DNA of 64,000 bases from Aquila chrysaetos chrysaetos (Eukaryota; Chordata; Aves; Accipitriformes; Accipitridae): contig NW_024470328.1 in the NCBI RefSeq assembly GCF_900496995.4, forward strand, positions 186,001 to 250,000. The letters run 5' to 3'. Numbering within the stretch: the stretch's first letter is position 1; every line of letters starts with the position of its first letter. The translations under genes were made by a program, and so were the position numbers. The notes beneath the pieces are model-generated. The model had not been told where the DNA came from, made no database searches, and saw only the letters and a list, made by a program, of their open reading frames with translations. Of the stretch, positions 32,250 to 44,215 are shown one piece after another.

Positions 32250-32838
32250 AAGGTCTTGGTGGACAGTGAGATGGACAGGATGCAGCTGTGTGCCCTGGCA
32301 GCAAGGAAGGACAGGAGGACCCTGGGCTGTACGAACAGGAGCACAGCCAGGTGATTGAGGGAAGGGATTATACCGAACACTGTGTCCAGATTTCAGATCC
32401 CAATATAGGAAAGTTGTCAGCAAGCTGGAACAACCTTTAGCAAAGGGCCCCCATAATGGTCCGGGGCAGGAACACTTTATCTGTGAGGAGAGGCTGAGGG
32501 AGCTGGGCTTGTCCAGCCTGGAGAAAGGAAGGTCTTGGGTGAAACATGTAGCAGCATTGCAGTGTTCCCAGGAAGACTGAGTCAGGCTCATGTCCATGGT
32601 ACAAGACACAAGGACAAGAGGCAAGGGGCTGAAAGAAGAGGGTTAGTGTACATATAGAGAAACATGTTTCTAACATGAGGACAGACAAATGCTGGAAGCT
32701 GTTTCCCAGGGAGTTTGTGTGGGATCCATCCCAGAAAGTGCCAAGGCGTCTTTGGATAAAGCCCTGAGTAATCTGGTCTAGACCTGCTTTGAGCAGCAGG
32801 TTTTTCACAGAAACCTCCTGAGGTCCCTTCCATCCCAT
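32250..32838 (+). mobile_element. CR1 LINE 3' fragment
   Basis: This is diverged CR1 3' sequence. The GAGGCTGAGGGAGCTGGGCTTGTCCAGCCTGGAG block, the CTGTTTCCCAGGGA block and the terminal GGTCCCTTCCATCC appear in the normal order. It is 5'-truncated and non-coding. Confidence 0.75.
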
Positions 32839-33022
32839 CCAAGATGCTGTCCTTCCTTCCCCTTCATGTTTTCAAATGAGGGAAAGCTCTCAGGTTCTCC
32901 CTGACCACAGAAGTAATTCACATCAGATGCAGGGCTGATTTATATGTGCCCCCATACATACAGCCCTGACCATAGCAAGAATCCTTCAATAGGTGTTTGT
33001 GTGATTTCCCCAGGACTATCAG

Positions 33023-33030
<8 letters not shown>

Positions 33031-33074
<44 letters not shown>
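33031..33074 (+). repeat. Poly(A) run of 44 bases
   Basis: An uninterrupted A44 follows GTATATATT. No LINE or processed pseudogene body was recognised upstream at 32840-33030, so its origin is unclear. Long homopolymers are also assembly-prone. Confidence 0.9.
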
Positions 33075-33077
<3 letters not shown>

Positions 33078-35337
33078 AGTCATCTTCCAAAACATAAATA
33101 TATGCAACACAGCATTCTGCATCTATGGTAGCAGACTTGAAGTAGTGGAAGGGGTAGCGGGGCATGCTGCTGAAGTGAAATAAGTTGAGTTTTGATCTTG
33201 AGGTGGCAGAAGGAGGACATGTATTTCAGGGCTGGCATACAGAGAGAAATAGAAGATTCAAGCAAGTGTGGGGCTGTGATAGTTTGGTGCGAGAAGAGCA
33301 TGATGAGGGTATTGGAAGAAGGCAGGCAGGTTGTGGGGAACTCACAGGCCTTGACCAGTCCTTGCTTAACCACAGCTTTGTGTTTGAAGCAACAGCCAGT
33401 AAGGACAGAAGGGCATCAGTATGGCTTGGGAGATCCCAGGGTCCGAGTGCGGTGGGGAAATGGGGACGTAGCTAAAGTCTGCCGGGAAACCAGCACAGGC
33501 GTAGGACAGTGTAGGACAGCCTGCAATGGGAATGACTGAGGGCATTGCAGCAGGTGAGATCACCACCAGCCAACACAATGGAGATCCTTATCCTCTCCAC
33601 CCTGGCTGCTGCCTCTTCCACTGAAGCCCATGAGAAGACACCAGGTCCTTACAGCCCCAGGGCATTGTTGCCTCCTCACCCACCCTCTGCTGATCCTGTC
33701 CTGCACTCAGCATTGCACACACCCCCATCTCACCGCTCCTTGGAAGATTTGCAAGCATCCCATGAGGTAATGGGACCCTTTTCCCAGAGGATGGGAGTCA
33801 GGGCTTGGCTGTCCTGCTTGGTGTGAAACACATCAAGGGTTTTCACAGCCACATTCCATGCTTGGTTTTCCACCTCTAAGCAGTGCCTCTGACTTCCTGC
33901 TTCACCAGCTGCCAGGGATTGTCCCTTTTCTGGTCATTCCCTCCATGGCCTTTTCAGGGATGGCCCTCACTGGGGCCCACTAACACTTTTGGAAACTTGG
34001 AGGCTTGCTGCTGACTTTTACTTCTCTAGGGGCTTCTTCAGTCTTTCAGGATCTGCAGTTCAGGAAGTCAGCACCAGAGGGCTCATCAACATGCCAAACA
34101 CCCTAACAAGTCAAGTCACTGTGCATCATTTTCCTTTAAGTCTTCTATTCTGATATTGTTAATTAGAGAAGTTTCAGGAGTGTAATCAAAGTGAAATGAT
34201 ATGAACACTAAACAACAACAAGAAAGGGTTTCTTTTTCTCCACGTTATTCTCTGCTTATACAAGAATTGATACCAGGAATCTCTAACTGATATTTATCCT
34301 GTGGGTGTCCTAATGCAGTCTGAATAGTTATGAAAATCCAGAGCCTTTATGTTCTGCAACCTATGGTCAGCCTTCATCCCTATCCCCAAACCTACCATGT
34401 CTCTCATCAGCCACTTGGGACTTAGAGCAGCCCTTTTCAGCCCATGGGCACCAATTCCCACCTGTTCTACTTGGAGAACCAGTGGCACACAGACACAGAA
34501 GGGTGTTTCTCAACTGCCAACAAGCAAAAACAAAGGAAGGCATGGTTCAATAAAAAATAAAAGACATTCTTCAGATATATATTAAGTCCACATTACTTCC
34601 ATTGAAACCTGCTTCCTACAGAGGATAACCTTCGACCAACAGAAAACACATTTTGTGTTTAGTCACAGGTCCCAGGACCTCCCAAAACATTCCCTGTCCT
34701 GGACTTTGTTTGTCCATTTTCGCTCTTTTGCACACAGCGTGTCACACACTGAAGTCACGAGCTGCCTCGATTCGCAGAGGGGAGCAAAGAGACAAAGGGA
34801 ATGAAATGCTCCCTTTTGAATAGCCAAATCTGCACTAACCCCAACATATCTGGGTTACAGGAACGTCTTCAAGCAGACTCTGCATCATCCAGACACACTT
34901 ATTTTTCATTTGCTGCATAGAAAATTACAGGTGTCTCAATTGTAGGTGAAAGGTGGGATGAGAGTGATCACCTCTAACACTAGACACCTTGGGTGCAGTT
35001 GCCCAGGCTTCCCTTTCAAGTCAAGGGAGAGAAATCACTTGTCTCAGCCAAGAGGCTTTGACACACCCTGCCTGTCCACCAGCTCATGCTCCAGAAGTTC
35101 TGCCATTGGTCCCGCCTCACATTTCTTGGTCCCACATGAGGTCTTCAGCTACGTCAGGGTATCTTGGAGACGGTGGCCACTCTTGTGTGGGAAACTGCAT
35201 CGACCCTTGAATGGAGATGATGGGTACATATTGAAACATATGCAGAAAAGTGCTGAGGGTAATAAGTGTGTAAAAGTCTTCATTTTCAGAGTTTTGAGGG
35301 TTTTCTATAAATCCTCATGGTTGTTTTCTCTATTGGC
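33075..35337. other. Non-coding stretch, nothing recognised
   Basis: This is 2.3 kb without a recognisable gene. The short open frames show no family motif. It is bounded on the right by a solo LTR. Confidence 0.5.
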
Positions 35338-35567
35338 TGTAGCGTTGCTACATATCAAGGTGCCACGATTAGATCACTGGTCAGCCCGGACCAGGGAAGA
35401 GACAGATAACACACATGGTGTGAGCGCCAACTCCACCCTTTATTGCGCAGTTAATTCCTTCTATACTAACAACAGTGGGTGGGATCACTGATACGTCATA
35501 GGGAGGCCACGACTAGCCTTTTACCTTTCCGTGACATCGCAAGATCTTCCGAACGCCGTACCCTACA
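35338..35567 (-). mobile_element. Solo LTR of the element A family
   Basis: A 230-bp LTR in minus orientation (TGTAGGGTACGGCG... to ...CAACGCTACA), the same length as the element A LTRs. Flanks ATTGGC (35332-35337) and CTTGGC (35568-35573) agree at five of six positions, a slightly decayed 6-bp target duplication. It formed by recombination between the two LTRs of a former provirus. Confidence 0.9.
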
Positions 35568-35969
35568 CTTGGCCATTGACATGAAACAGCAAACTGATCA
35601 CCCTTTCTCTCCCTCTACATAAATCTAGATTTATGCAGTCATTTATGAAATGCATTACCTATGAACACGTTGAATAGCAAAACTGTTCTCAGGACAAGTT
35701 TATATTAAAGCATTTGACATCTGCATTTCATATGTAAACAGAGCGGAGAGCAGTGGGGGTTGGAGAGGTTGGATAGACCCCACTATTATTTCTTTGCTAT
35801 CAAGCAATGTCCAGAATTGGTAGCACTTCCCTCCTATCATCCCTTTTTTGAGGTGGCCAAATCTTTATGGGGTATGCAATGGTATAACATCATGGCCCTC
35901 CAAGTGCCAGACCCCAACCGATACACCACAGAGGCCCAGAGCACAGCCGATGAAAGGAAATGCCATTGC
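35568..35969. other. Non-coding stretch, nothing recognised
   Basis: No supported feature was seen. Confidence 0.45.
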
Positions 35970-36215
35970 TATTTGATAACCTGATAAACGTCTCCAATGA
36001 AATGGCTGCCTTGGTACATGAGTAAGGCTTTCGACACTGTCTGCCATAAAATCCTCATAGAGAAGCTGCTGAAGGAAAGGCTGGATGAGCAGAGAGTGAG
36101 GTGGATTGAAAACTGGCTGAATGGCTGGGCCCACAGGATGGTGATCAGTGGCATGAGGTCTCACTGCAGGCCAGTCACCAGTGGTGCACTGCAGGGGTCA
36201 ATACTGGGTTCAGTC
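35970..36215 (+). pseudogene. CR1 reverse transcriptase fragment
   Basis: The translation over about 36008-36205 reads SKAFDTVCHKILIEKL, then WIENWLNG, then SGALQGSILGSVL. These are three LINE reverse-transcriptase blocks in order, and the Asp of SKAFD is the first catalytic residue. The fragment ends before the YxDD block. It lies on the plus strand and is short and isolated. Confidence 0.8.
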
Positions 36216-36559
36216 CTGTCCCTTCAAACCTCTACTGTAGTTTTGTGGTCCTGTGATATCCTTCAGGGAAATCAGCGCTACCGGGCACCTCTCTGAAGTG
36301 TCAGTGCACTGATGTGCGCAGCGTGCTGAGCAAAGAGGAGGAATTAGACGTCTGTGTGTGGCTACAGTGAGCAACAGTCTCATGTGGAGAGCAGAGATGG
36401 TGTGAGATAGCACACAGCAGGAGTGCGGCCAGGGACGGACAGGCTTGTAAGGCAAGGAGGGGGAGATGCCCTTTAGGATAGAGAGAGCAGTGGGAATGCG
36501 TGGATCTCTGCCTTGGGACAGGTGATGGGCCTTCTGTGAGCTCACGGGTCAGGATCAGC

Positions 36560-36970
36560 AGGCAGACCAACACTGCCCCGAGTGAGCACCGTAACAGACA
36601 GAACCCAAGCCATGGATTGAATGAACTCAATGGACATTTTGTGGCCATTTGGCAGGGGTGGTCCATAGAGTAAGGGAATGATATCTGTGTTTAAATGAAA
36701 GGCTGGGAAGCGGGGTGATGGTTACTGAGGCTGTATTGAGTAGTGTGAGACCTGAGCACGCAGTAAGCTGTATGGAATAAGAGGGGAAGCTTGTCCTGTT
36801 TTGGGGGCTGGGATAACTACTGCGCTTACGCACAGCTTTGCTTTACCTATTAAACTGTCCTTATGTCAACCCAGGAGTTTTTTAAATTTTACCCTTCTGA
36901 TTCTCTCCCCCATCTCACCAGGGAGGAGTGAGCGAGCAGTTGTTGATGAGCTGATCTGCCTACTGTGATT
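36560..36970 (+). mobile_element. ERVL-type 3' end remnant
   Basis: 36590-36790 resembles the sequence just before the 3' LTR of element E (ATGAACTCAA...GGAATGATATCT...GGAATAAG; compare 42990-43190). It is followed by a diverged LTR start (TGTCCTGTTTTGGGGGCTGGGA, 36792) that ends near 36970. It lies 135 bp upstream of the 5' LTR of element E and in the same direction. Confidence 0.6.
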
Positions 36971-37105
36971 AACCCACCATACTACACCCTCCCTAGATCT
37001 CTCTGGACGGCAGCTCTGCCCTCCAGCATCTTGACTGTTTTTTCCATGCTTTAGTGGCATCTGTAAACCTGACAAGAGTGCACTCCAGTTCTTCCAGGCT
37101 ATTGG

Positions 37106-37536
37106 TGTCCTGGGTTCAGCTGGGATAGAGTTAATTTTCACAGGAACCTGGGAGGGGGCACAGCCAGGACAGCTGACCTGAACTAGCCAAAGAGCTATTC
37201 CATACCATGTGACATCATGCTCAGTATATTAAATGGGGAAAAGGCTGTGTGGGGGCCTCTCGGCTTTCAGTGGAGGAAGTGGTGGAGCGTCAGGTTCCGG
37301 GTGGTGAGGAATTGTACTGTGCATCACTCAGTATATTCTTGTATTAGTTCCGTTGTTGTTGTCGTAACTTCTCTATTTGTGTTGTCCCAGTAAATTGTCC
37401 TTATCTCAACCCATGAGATTCCATTTATTTTCTTTTCTCCTTTCTGATTCTCCTCCCCATCCCACCGGAGGGGGGCAGGAGGAGTGAGCGAGTGGCTGCG
37501 TGGTCCTTTGTTACCGGCTGGGCTGAAACTACGACA
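37106..37536 (+). repeat. Element E 5' LTR
   Basis: It begins TGTCCTGGGTTCAGC and ends GAAACTACGACA. The TATTAAATGG near 37227 is TATA-like. It lacks about 150 bp present in the 3' LTR and is closer to the fragment at 49766-50240 in its U3. Confidence 0.85.
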
Positions 37537-37544
37537 GTCCTTTT

Positions 37545-37562
37545 TGGCAACCAATGTGGGGG
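37545..37562 (+). promoter_or_regulatory. Element E primer-binding site, degraded
   Basis: TGGCAACCAATGTGGGGG is a decayed version of the Lys-type site seen at 111-128, in the expected place eight bases inside the LTR. Confidence 0.6.
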
Positions 37563-37599
37563 CACAAAGGCTTGAGATAAGACAGATCTGGCCAGAGCA

Positions 37600-38240
37600 T
37601 GTTAAAACAGATTTGTTACACACGTTTCTTATATTAGTTAAACAGATGCTAGTCACAATGTTGGTTCAATTGTTCACATGGTGGCGTTTTGTAAGTTCTT
37701 ATATGCTCTATGTATTCCCTGCAGTTACGTTTCTCACCTCTGGGAGAGGGATCGGGATTATCATTTTGCTATACTGGGCAATGTCAACTTATGAAATGAT
37801 TACATCACTGGTCAGGAGGTTAAGCTGGTATCTGTATGCAGCAGTGAGATCATTTCCATGCTTCAGGCACCTTCTATAAGATTTTATTGGTAATCACACT
37901 CAATCCATGGAGAAGTCAGGGAGGATACTTCCCCTGTCCGTTCACCTTCCTTTTTTCCTTCTGACTAATTACAACAGCTTTTGAGAACTTTGAATATCCT
38001 TGGGATGCGCAAGCCAGCATGCTGTTAGTGCTATGTCTCCTGAATATGTTTCAGGTCTTGTTTAGGGCTACAGAAAAGTTTTTTAAGAATACCACCCAGA
38101 GATCTGCCCCAAGGCTGGATATTCATGGGCAGCACAGCATGTGGGAGGATATGGGCAGGTATCTAGAGAACTTCTCACCTCCAGTGTCTTGCAAGTTCAC
38201 TCCCGAACAACCACAGAACCCTCATGAAGTGGTAGAATAG
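37600..38240 (+). pseudogene. Element E leader ORF with membrane segments
   Basis: The 5' part (37600-37879) encodes several hydrophobic stretches (GIGIIILLYWAM among them). The 3' part (38019-38240) matches the C-terminal half of the element B leader ORF (KNTTQRSAPRLD; KFTPEQPQNP). Stops separate the two. Its conservation at the same place in two copies suggests a genuine reading frame of this ERV family. Confidence 0.45.
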
Positions 38241-39522
38241 TTGAGAGGAAAAAGCTGTGGCTATTCCAGAGACACACAACTTACCGCACTGTGCTGGGCC
38301 CTGGCCAATATCTACCAAACACCGCTTGATATTAGGCAGCACCCTCAGGGGGAAGAGAGGGAAAACAGAGCAACAGGCACCGTGGCTATCCCAACCCTGG
38401 CGACAGGCACTGCTGCTAAACCAGAGAACAAACCTGTGCCAGTATCGGTTGCCCCTGTACAGAAAAAGAAACACACAAAGAAATCAGTTCGCTTAGTGAG
38501 GGATGAAAGTGAACCAGGGTCATCACGAGAACAGGAGGAAGAGGCAGAACCTGAAATAATCACCCGATCCCTATCCCTGAGTTGTGTGACATGCGAAAAG
38601 ATTTTGGCAGCCACCCAGGTGATCAAATTGTTACCTGGCTGCTCCGATGATGGGATAATGGGGACAGTAGTTTGGAATTAGAGGGTAAGGAAGCCAAGCA
38701 GTTGGGATCCCTGTCTAGGGAAGGGGGCATTGACAAGGCGATTGGGAGAAAAACACAAGTCCTCAGCCTCTGGAGGCAACTTCTGTCAGGTGTGAAAGAA
38801 AGATACCCCTTCAAGGATGAAGTTACCTGTCACCAAGGCAAGTGGACCACCATGGAGAGAGGTATCCAGTACCTGAGGGAATTAGCCGTGCTGGAGGTGA
38901 TTTACCATGATCCAGAAAATGGGCAGTCACCCACAGATCCAGATGAAGTCCAATGCACACAACCCATGTGGCGGAAGCTTCTACAAAGTGCACCACCAAC
39001 TTATGCCAATTCATTGGCAGTAATGTCCTGGAAAGAAGGCTGTGGACGAACTGGCTGTCCAACTCTGGCAATACGAAGGAAGTCTCTCTTCCTCCCTATG
39101 GGCCTGTGTCTTGGCTGTAGAGGAATTGTCCCGGGAGTTCCAGCAATTCAAAGTGGATATGACCTCCTCCGCACCTGTACAAAACCGCATCGCAGCTATT
39201 AGGAGTAAGCATTCCTCTGCCCAAGAGAAAGGAGGTAGGAAGGACACATGATGGGCTAACCTCTGTTTCTTACCTGCGTGACCATGGAGAGGACATGAGG
39301 AAGTGGGATGGAGAACCTACCTCAGTCCTAGATGCACGGGTACGGGAGTTGCGAGAAAAAGCAATCAGAAAAGAGAATTCTTCTTGGGAAACTGCTGCTC
39401 CAGTTTCCTGTGAGCATTCCCCCAGACGCAGTAGAAGGGCTGATCTCATTTCTGATCCTCTTGAAGGGAGTTCTGATTCACATTCGCAAAAAGTGAATAA
39501 GGGATACTCTAACCAGAATTAG
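38241..39522 (+). pseudogene. gag: Element E gag
   Basis: Collinear with element B gag. The Ala/Thr/Pro unit and basic stretch (QKKKHTKKSVRL) lie at 38380-38500. The capsid-like region runs from about 38672, with a frameshift near 39045 and a gap near 39250-39294. The final frame (39295-39522) ends in TAG and continues in phase into pol. Only about one copy of the repeat seen four times in B is present. Confidence 0.65.
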
Positions 39523-42500
39523 AGGAGCCCTGCCACCAGCCAGGTGGAGAAAAGGGACAACCCAGTCTACTGGGCAGGGTGGATTCGATGGCCTGCCACA
39601 TCAGACCCACAGTAATATAAGGCTCTAGTAGACACTGCTGCACAACGTACCCTAATGCCATCAAGTTATAAAGGGGCAGAACCCATCTGTATTTCTGGTG
39701 TAACAGGGGGATCCCAAGAGTTAACTGTATTGGAAACTGAATGAGTCTCACTGGGAATGAGTGGCATAAACACCCCATTGTGACTGGACCAGAGACCCCG
39801 TGCATCCTTGGTATAGAGTGTCTCCGGAGGGGGTATTTTAAGGACCCAAAGGGGTATCAATGGGCCTTTGGTATAGATGCCTTGGAGACGGAGGGCACTG
39901 AACAACTGTCTACCCTGCCTGGTCTCCCTCAAGACCCTTCGGTTATGGGGTTGCTGAGGGTTGAAGAACAACAGGTGCTAATTCCTACCACGACAGTGCA
40001 CCGGCGGCAATATCACACCAAACGAGACTCCCTGATTCCCATCCATAAGCTGATTTGCTGATTGGAGAGGCAAGGAGTGATCAGCAAGACTCATTCACCC
40101 TTTAATAGTCCCATATGGCCACTGTGAAAGTCTAATGGGGAGTGGAGACTAACAGTTGACTATCGTGGCCTGAATGAAGTTATGCCACCGCTGAGTGCTG
40201 CTGTTCCAGATATGCTAGAACTTCAATATGAACTAGAGTCAAAGGCAGCCAAGTGGTATGCCACAACTGACATTGCTAATGCATTTTTCTCAATCCCTCT
40301 GGCAGCGGAGTGCCGTCCACAATTTGCTTTTAATGGGAGCGGCGTCCAGTACACTTGGAATCGATTGCCCCAGGGGTGGAAGCACAGCCCCACCATTTGC
40401 CATGGACTGATCCAGACTGCACTGGAAAAAGGTGAAGCTCCAGAAGACCTGCAATACGTCGATGACATCATCATATGGGACAACGCAGCAGAATAAGGTT
40501 TTGAGAAAGGGAAGAAAATAATCCAAATCCTTTTGGAGGCTGGTTTTGCCATAAAAGAAAGTAAAGTCAAGGAACCTGCACAGGAGATCCATTTTTTGGG
40601 AATAAAATCCAAGATGGACATCATCACATCCCAATGGATGTGATCAATAAAATAGCAGCTATGTCTCTACTAGCTAATAAAGAGGAAACACAGGCCTTCC
40701 TAGGTGTTGTGGGTTTTTGGAGAATGCATATTCCAAATTACAGTCTGATTGTAAGCCCTCTCTATCAAGTGACCCGAAAGATTTTAGATGGGGCCCTGAG
40801 CAACGACAAGCCTCTGAACAAATCAAGCGGGAGATTGTTCATGCAGTAGCCCTTGGGCCAGTTCGGGCAGGACAAGATGTTAAAAATCTGCTCTGTACTG
40901 CAGCTGGGGAGAATGGCCCTACCTGGATCCTCTGGCAGAAAGCACCTGGGGACACCCGAGGCCGACCCCTGGGGTCAGGGAGTCAGGGATATTGAGGATC
41001 TGAGGCTCGCTATACTCCAACTGAAAAAGAGATCTTGGCAGCACATGAAGGAGTTTGAGCTGCCTCAGAAGTTGAAGGTACTGAAAGACAGCTCCTCTTA
41101 GCACCCCGACTGCCAGTGCTGGGCATGGAGTAAGTCGGTCGCACTGATCACACAACAGGCTTGCATAGGAAACCCCAGTCACCCAGGAATTTTGAAAGTG
41201 ATCATGGACTGGCCAGAAGGCCAAGATTTTGGAATGTCGCCAGAGGAGGAGGTGACGCGTGCTGAAGAAGCCCCGCTGTATAATAAACTGCCAGAAAATG
41301 AGAGGCAATATGCTCTGTTCACTGATGGGTCCGGTCGCATTGTGGGAAAGCATCGGAGGTGGAAGGCTGCTGTATGGAGTCCTACATGACAAGTTGCAGA
41401 AACTGCTGAAGGAGAAGGTGAATCGAGTCAGTTTGCAGAGGTGAAAGCCATCCAGCTAGCGTTAGACATTGCTGAAAGAGAAAAGTGGCCAGTGGTCTAT
41501 CTCTATACTGACTCATGGATGGCGGCAAATGCCCTGTGGGGGTGGTTACAGCAATGGAAGCAGAGCAACTGGCAGCGCAGAGGTAAACCCATTTGGGCTG
41601 CCGCACTGTGGCAAGATATTGCGTCCCGGCTAGAGAATCTGGTTGTAAAAGTACGTCATGTAGATGCTCACATAGCCAAGAGTCGGGCCACTGAAGAGCA
41701 TCTAAATAACCAACAGGTGGATCAGGCTGCCAAGATTGAAGTGGCTCAGGTGGACCTGGACTGGCAACATAAGGGCGAGCTATTTATGGTTCGGTGGGCC
41801 CATGATACTTCAGGCCATCAGGGAGGAGATGCAACATATAGATGGGCTCGTGACTGAGGGGTGGACTTGACCATGGACACTATTGCACAGGTTATCCATG
41901 AATGTGAAACATGTGCTGCAATTAAGCAAGCCAAGCGGTTAAAGCCCCTGTGGTATGGAAGGCGATGGCTGAAATATAAATATGGGGAAGCCTGGCAGAT
42001 TGACTAGATCACACTCCCACAAACTCGCCAAGGCAAGCGCTATGTGCTCACAATGGTGGAAGCAACCACCGGATGGCTGGAAACATATTCTGTACCCCAA
42101 GCCACCGCCCAGAACACTATCCTGGGCCTTCAAAAGCAGGTCTTGTGGTGACACGGCACCCCAGAAAGAATTGAGTCAGACAACGGGACTCATTTCCGAA
42201 ACAACCTCATAGACACCTGGGCCAAAGAGCATGGCATTGAGTGGGTGTATCACATCCCCTATCATGCACCAGCCTCTGGGAAAATTGAGCGGTACAATGG
42301 ACTGTTAAAGACTACATTGAGAGCAATGGGGGGTGGAACTTTCAAACATTGGGATACACATTTAGCAAAAGCCACATGGTTAGTCAACACCAGAGGATCT
42401 GTCAATTGGGGTGGCCCTGCCCAGTCAGAATTTTTACGTACTGTAGAAGGGGATAAAGTCCCTGTAGTGCACACAAAAAATATGTTAGGGAAGACAGTCT

Positions 42501-42625
42501 GGGTTACTCCTGCCTCAGGCAAAGGTAAACCCATTCGTGGGATTGCTTTTGCTCAAGGGCCTGCATGCACTTGGTGGGTGATGCGAAAAGATGGGGAAGT
42601 CCAATGTGTGCTCAAGGGGATTTGA
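39523..42625 (+). pseudogene. pol: Element E pol: protease-RT-RNase H-integrase, heavily broken
   Basis: The protease reads LVDTAAQ, so the Gly of Asp-Thr-Gly is changed. Reverse transcriptase has QYVDDIIIWD (about 40453-40482). RNase H includes ALFTDGSG (41317) and YLYTDSW. The integrase zinc-binding part lies at about 41795-41935. In the core, the first Asp (WQID) is directly followed by TAG at about 42005-42010, SDNGTHF carries the second Asp and SGKIERY the Glu. Several stops (for example TAA 39614, TGA 41387-41389, TGA about 41856) and frameshifts (about 40600, 40790, 40990) prevent a functional product. Confidence 0.85.
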
Positions 42626-43052
42626 TTTTAGGTGAGAATAGCCAGAATTAACCTGTATGATATTAGTTGCTATATAACCCTGCTACTGTCTGTTATCATT
42701 ACTATAATTGTTATATGCTATATCCATAGTACTATAGTAAGAATCACTTAGATCAAGCAAGAAAGAACTGTGATAAAACTGAGCGAAGCGCAGTAGTGAT
42801 GGAACCAGAACTGACTCCAGCATGCAACAATCCAACGGTGCACACCATCCTCCTTTTGCATCCAATGTCACCTGCTCGTCACACTGCACTGAAGCCCAAC
42901 TCTGCTCTACCGACTGAGAGGACTTTGCACCATCCGTCCTGCCCAGAAAGACTGGTATGACAGATGGAGCCCAGAGTCAGGAACTAAATGAACTCAACGA
43001 ACATTTAATGAACATAACCCATAAACTAAAGGAATGATATCTCTGTGTATGT

Positions 43053-43084
<32 letters not shown>

Positions 43085-43196
43085 CATTGTTCATATATCT
43101 CAAAGGGATGGAAAAGCTGATGATGATTGACCAGGATGTAACTAAAGGTATGGGAACTGAGCATGACATCAATGGTATAGAATAAGGGGTGGATAC
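42626..43196 (+). other. Element E 3' non-coding segment
   Basis: No env was recognised between pol and the 3' LTR. A short hydrophobic coding-like stretch follows pol (about 42650-42740) but is full of stops. An (AT)14 microsatellite interrupts the segment. Confidence 0.6.
43057..43084. repeat. (AT)14 microsatellite
   Basis: Twenty-eight bases of alternating AT inside the 3' part of element E. It is absent from the related remnant at 36560-36790, so it expanded after that copy diverged. Confidence 0.9.
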
Positions 43197-43775
43197 TGTC
43201 CTAGTTTCAGCTGGGATAGAGTTAACTGTCTTCCTAGTAGCTGGTACGGTGCTATGTTTTGAGTTCAGTATGTGAAGAATGTTGATAACACTGATGTTTT
43301 CAGTTGCTGCTAGTAGTGTTTAGACTAAAGTCAAGGATTTTTCAGCTTCTCGTGCCCAGCCAGCGAGAAAGCTGGAGGGGCACAAGAAGTTGGCACTGGA
43401 CACAGCCAGGGCACCTGACCCAAACTGGCCAACAGCGTATTCCATACCATGGGACGTCCCATCTAGTATAGGAACTGGGAAGTGGGGGCGGGGAATCGCC
43501 GCTCGGGGACTAGCTGGGTGCTGGTCGGTGGGTGGTGAGCAATTGCACTGCGCATCATTTGTACATACCAATCCTTTCATTATTGCTGTAGTCATTTTAT
43601 TAGTGTTATCATTATCATTATTAGTTTCTTCTTCTCTGTTCTGTTAAACTGTTCTTATCTTAACCCGTGGGTTTTGCTTCTTTTTCCCGATTTTCTCCCC
43701 CATCCCCATGGGGCGGGGGGGAGTGAGTGAGCAGCTGCTTGGTGCTTAGTTGCTGGCTGGGGTTAAACCACGACA
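43197..43775 (+). repeat. Element E 3' LTR
   Basis: It begins TGTCCTAGTTTCAGC and ends AAACCACGACA. It is closer to the element B LTR (15598-16177) than to the 5' LTR of its own provirus. Confidence 0.9.
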
Positions 43776-44215
43776 GGGGGTACAGCCACCCTCCCTACGT
43801 GACCCTCTGGGGTAGACCTGGCGTCCCTACCTGATGCTCCGGGGTAGTACCGTTACCCCTAATGGTACTCCGGGGTAGTTCCGGTACTCCAACTAGTACT
43901 CCGGGGTACACCTGCTGTCCCAACGAGCGCGTGGGGATAGACCCGCCATCCCTACCTGATGCTCCGGGGTAGTACTGTTACCCCTACTGGTACTCCATGG
44001 TAGTGCCAGTACGCCTACTGGTACCCCGGGGTACACCTGCTGTCCTTACTGGCGCTCCGGGCTAGACCTGGCCTCCATCCCTGATGCTCCGAGATTGGCC
44101 AGGCGTCTCTACCTGACGCTCCGGGGTAGTACCGGTACCGCTACTTGTACTCCAGGGTACACCTGGTGTCAAAATGGGCACGCGGGGGTAGACCAGCCCT
44201 CCCTACCAGCACTGT
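43776..44215. repeat. Minisatellite with 31-bp monomers in 125-bp higher-order units
   Basis: Monomers around CTCCGGGGTAGTACC, ACTCCGGGGTACACC and GGGGATAGACC repeat about every 31 bp. A four-monomer order recurs with starts at 43837, 43962 and 44087, exactly 125 bp apart, before breaking down. It fills the gap between the end of element E and the truncated integrase of element F. It is GC-rich and non-coding. Confidence 0.8.

Larger units (their letters stand above)
37106..43775 (+). mobile_element. Element E: ERVL-type provirus with mismatched LTRs
   Basis: A plus-strand element with 5' LTR (37106-37536), primer site, hydrophobic leader region, gag, pol and 3' LTR (43197-43775), and no env. 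Its proteins are collinear with element B, but it carries more stops and frameshifts. The 5' LTR is 431 bp and the 3' LTR 579 bp, and they differ in sequence type. The flanks (ATTGG and GGGGG) do not match, so this may be a recombinant rather than a simple insertion. Confidence 0.88.

Noticed and set aside
33031-33074. Processed pseudogene ending in poly(A)
   Set aside because: No recognisable mRNA-derived sequence or target duplication was seen upstream.
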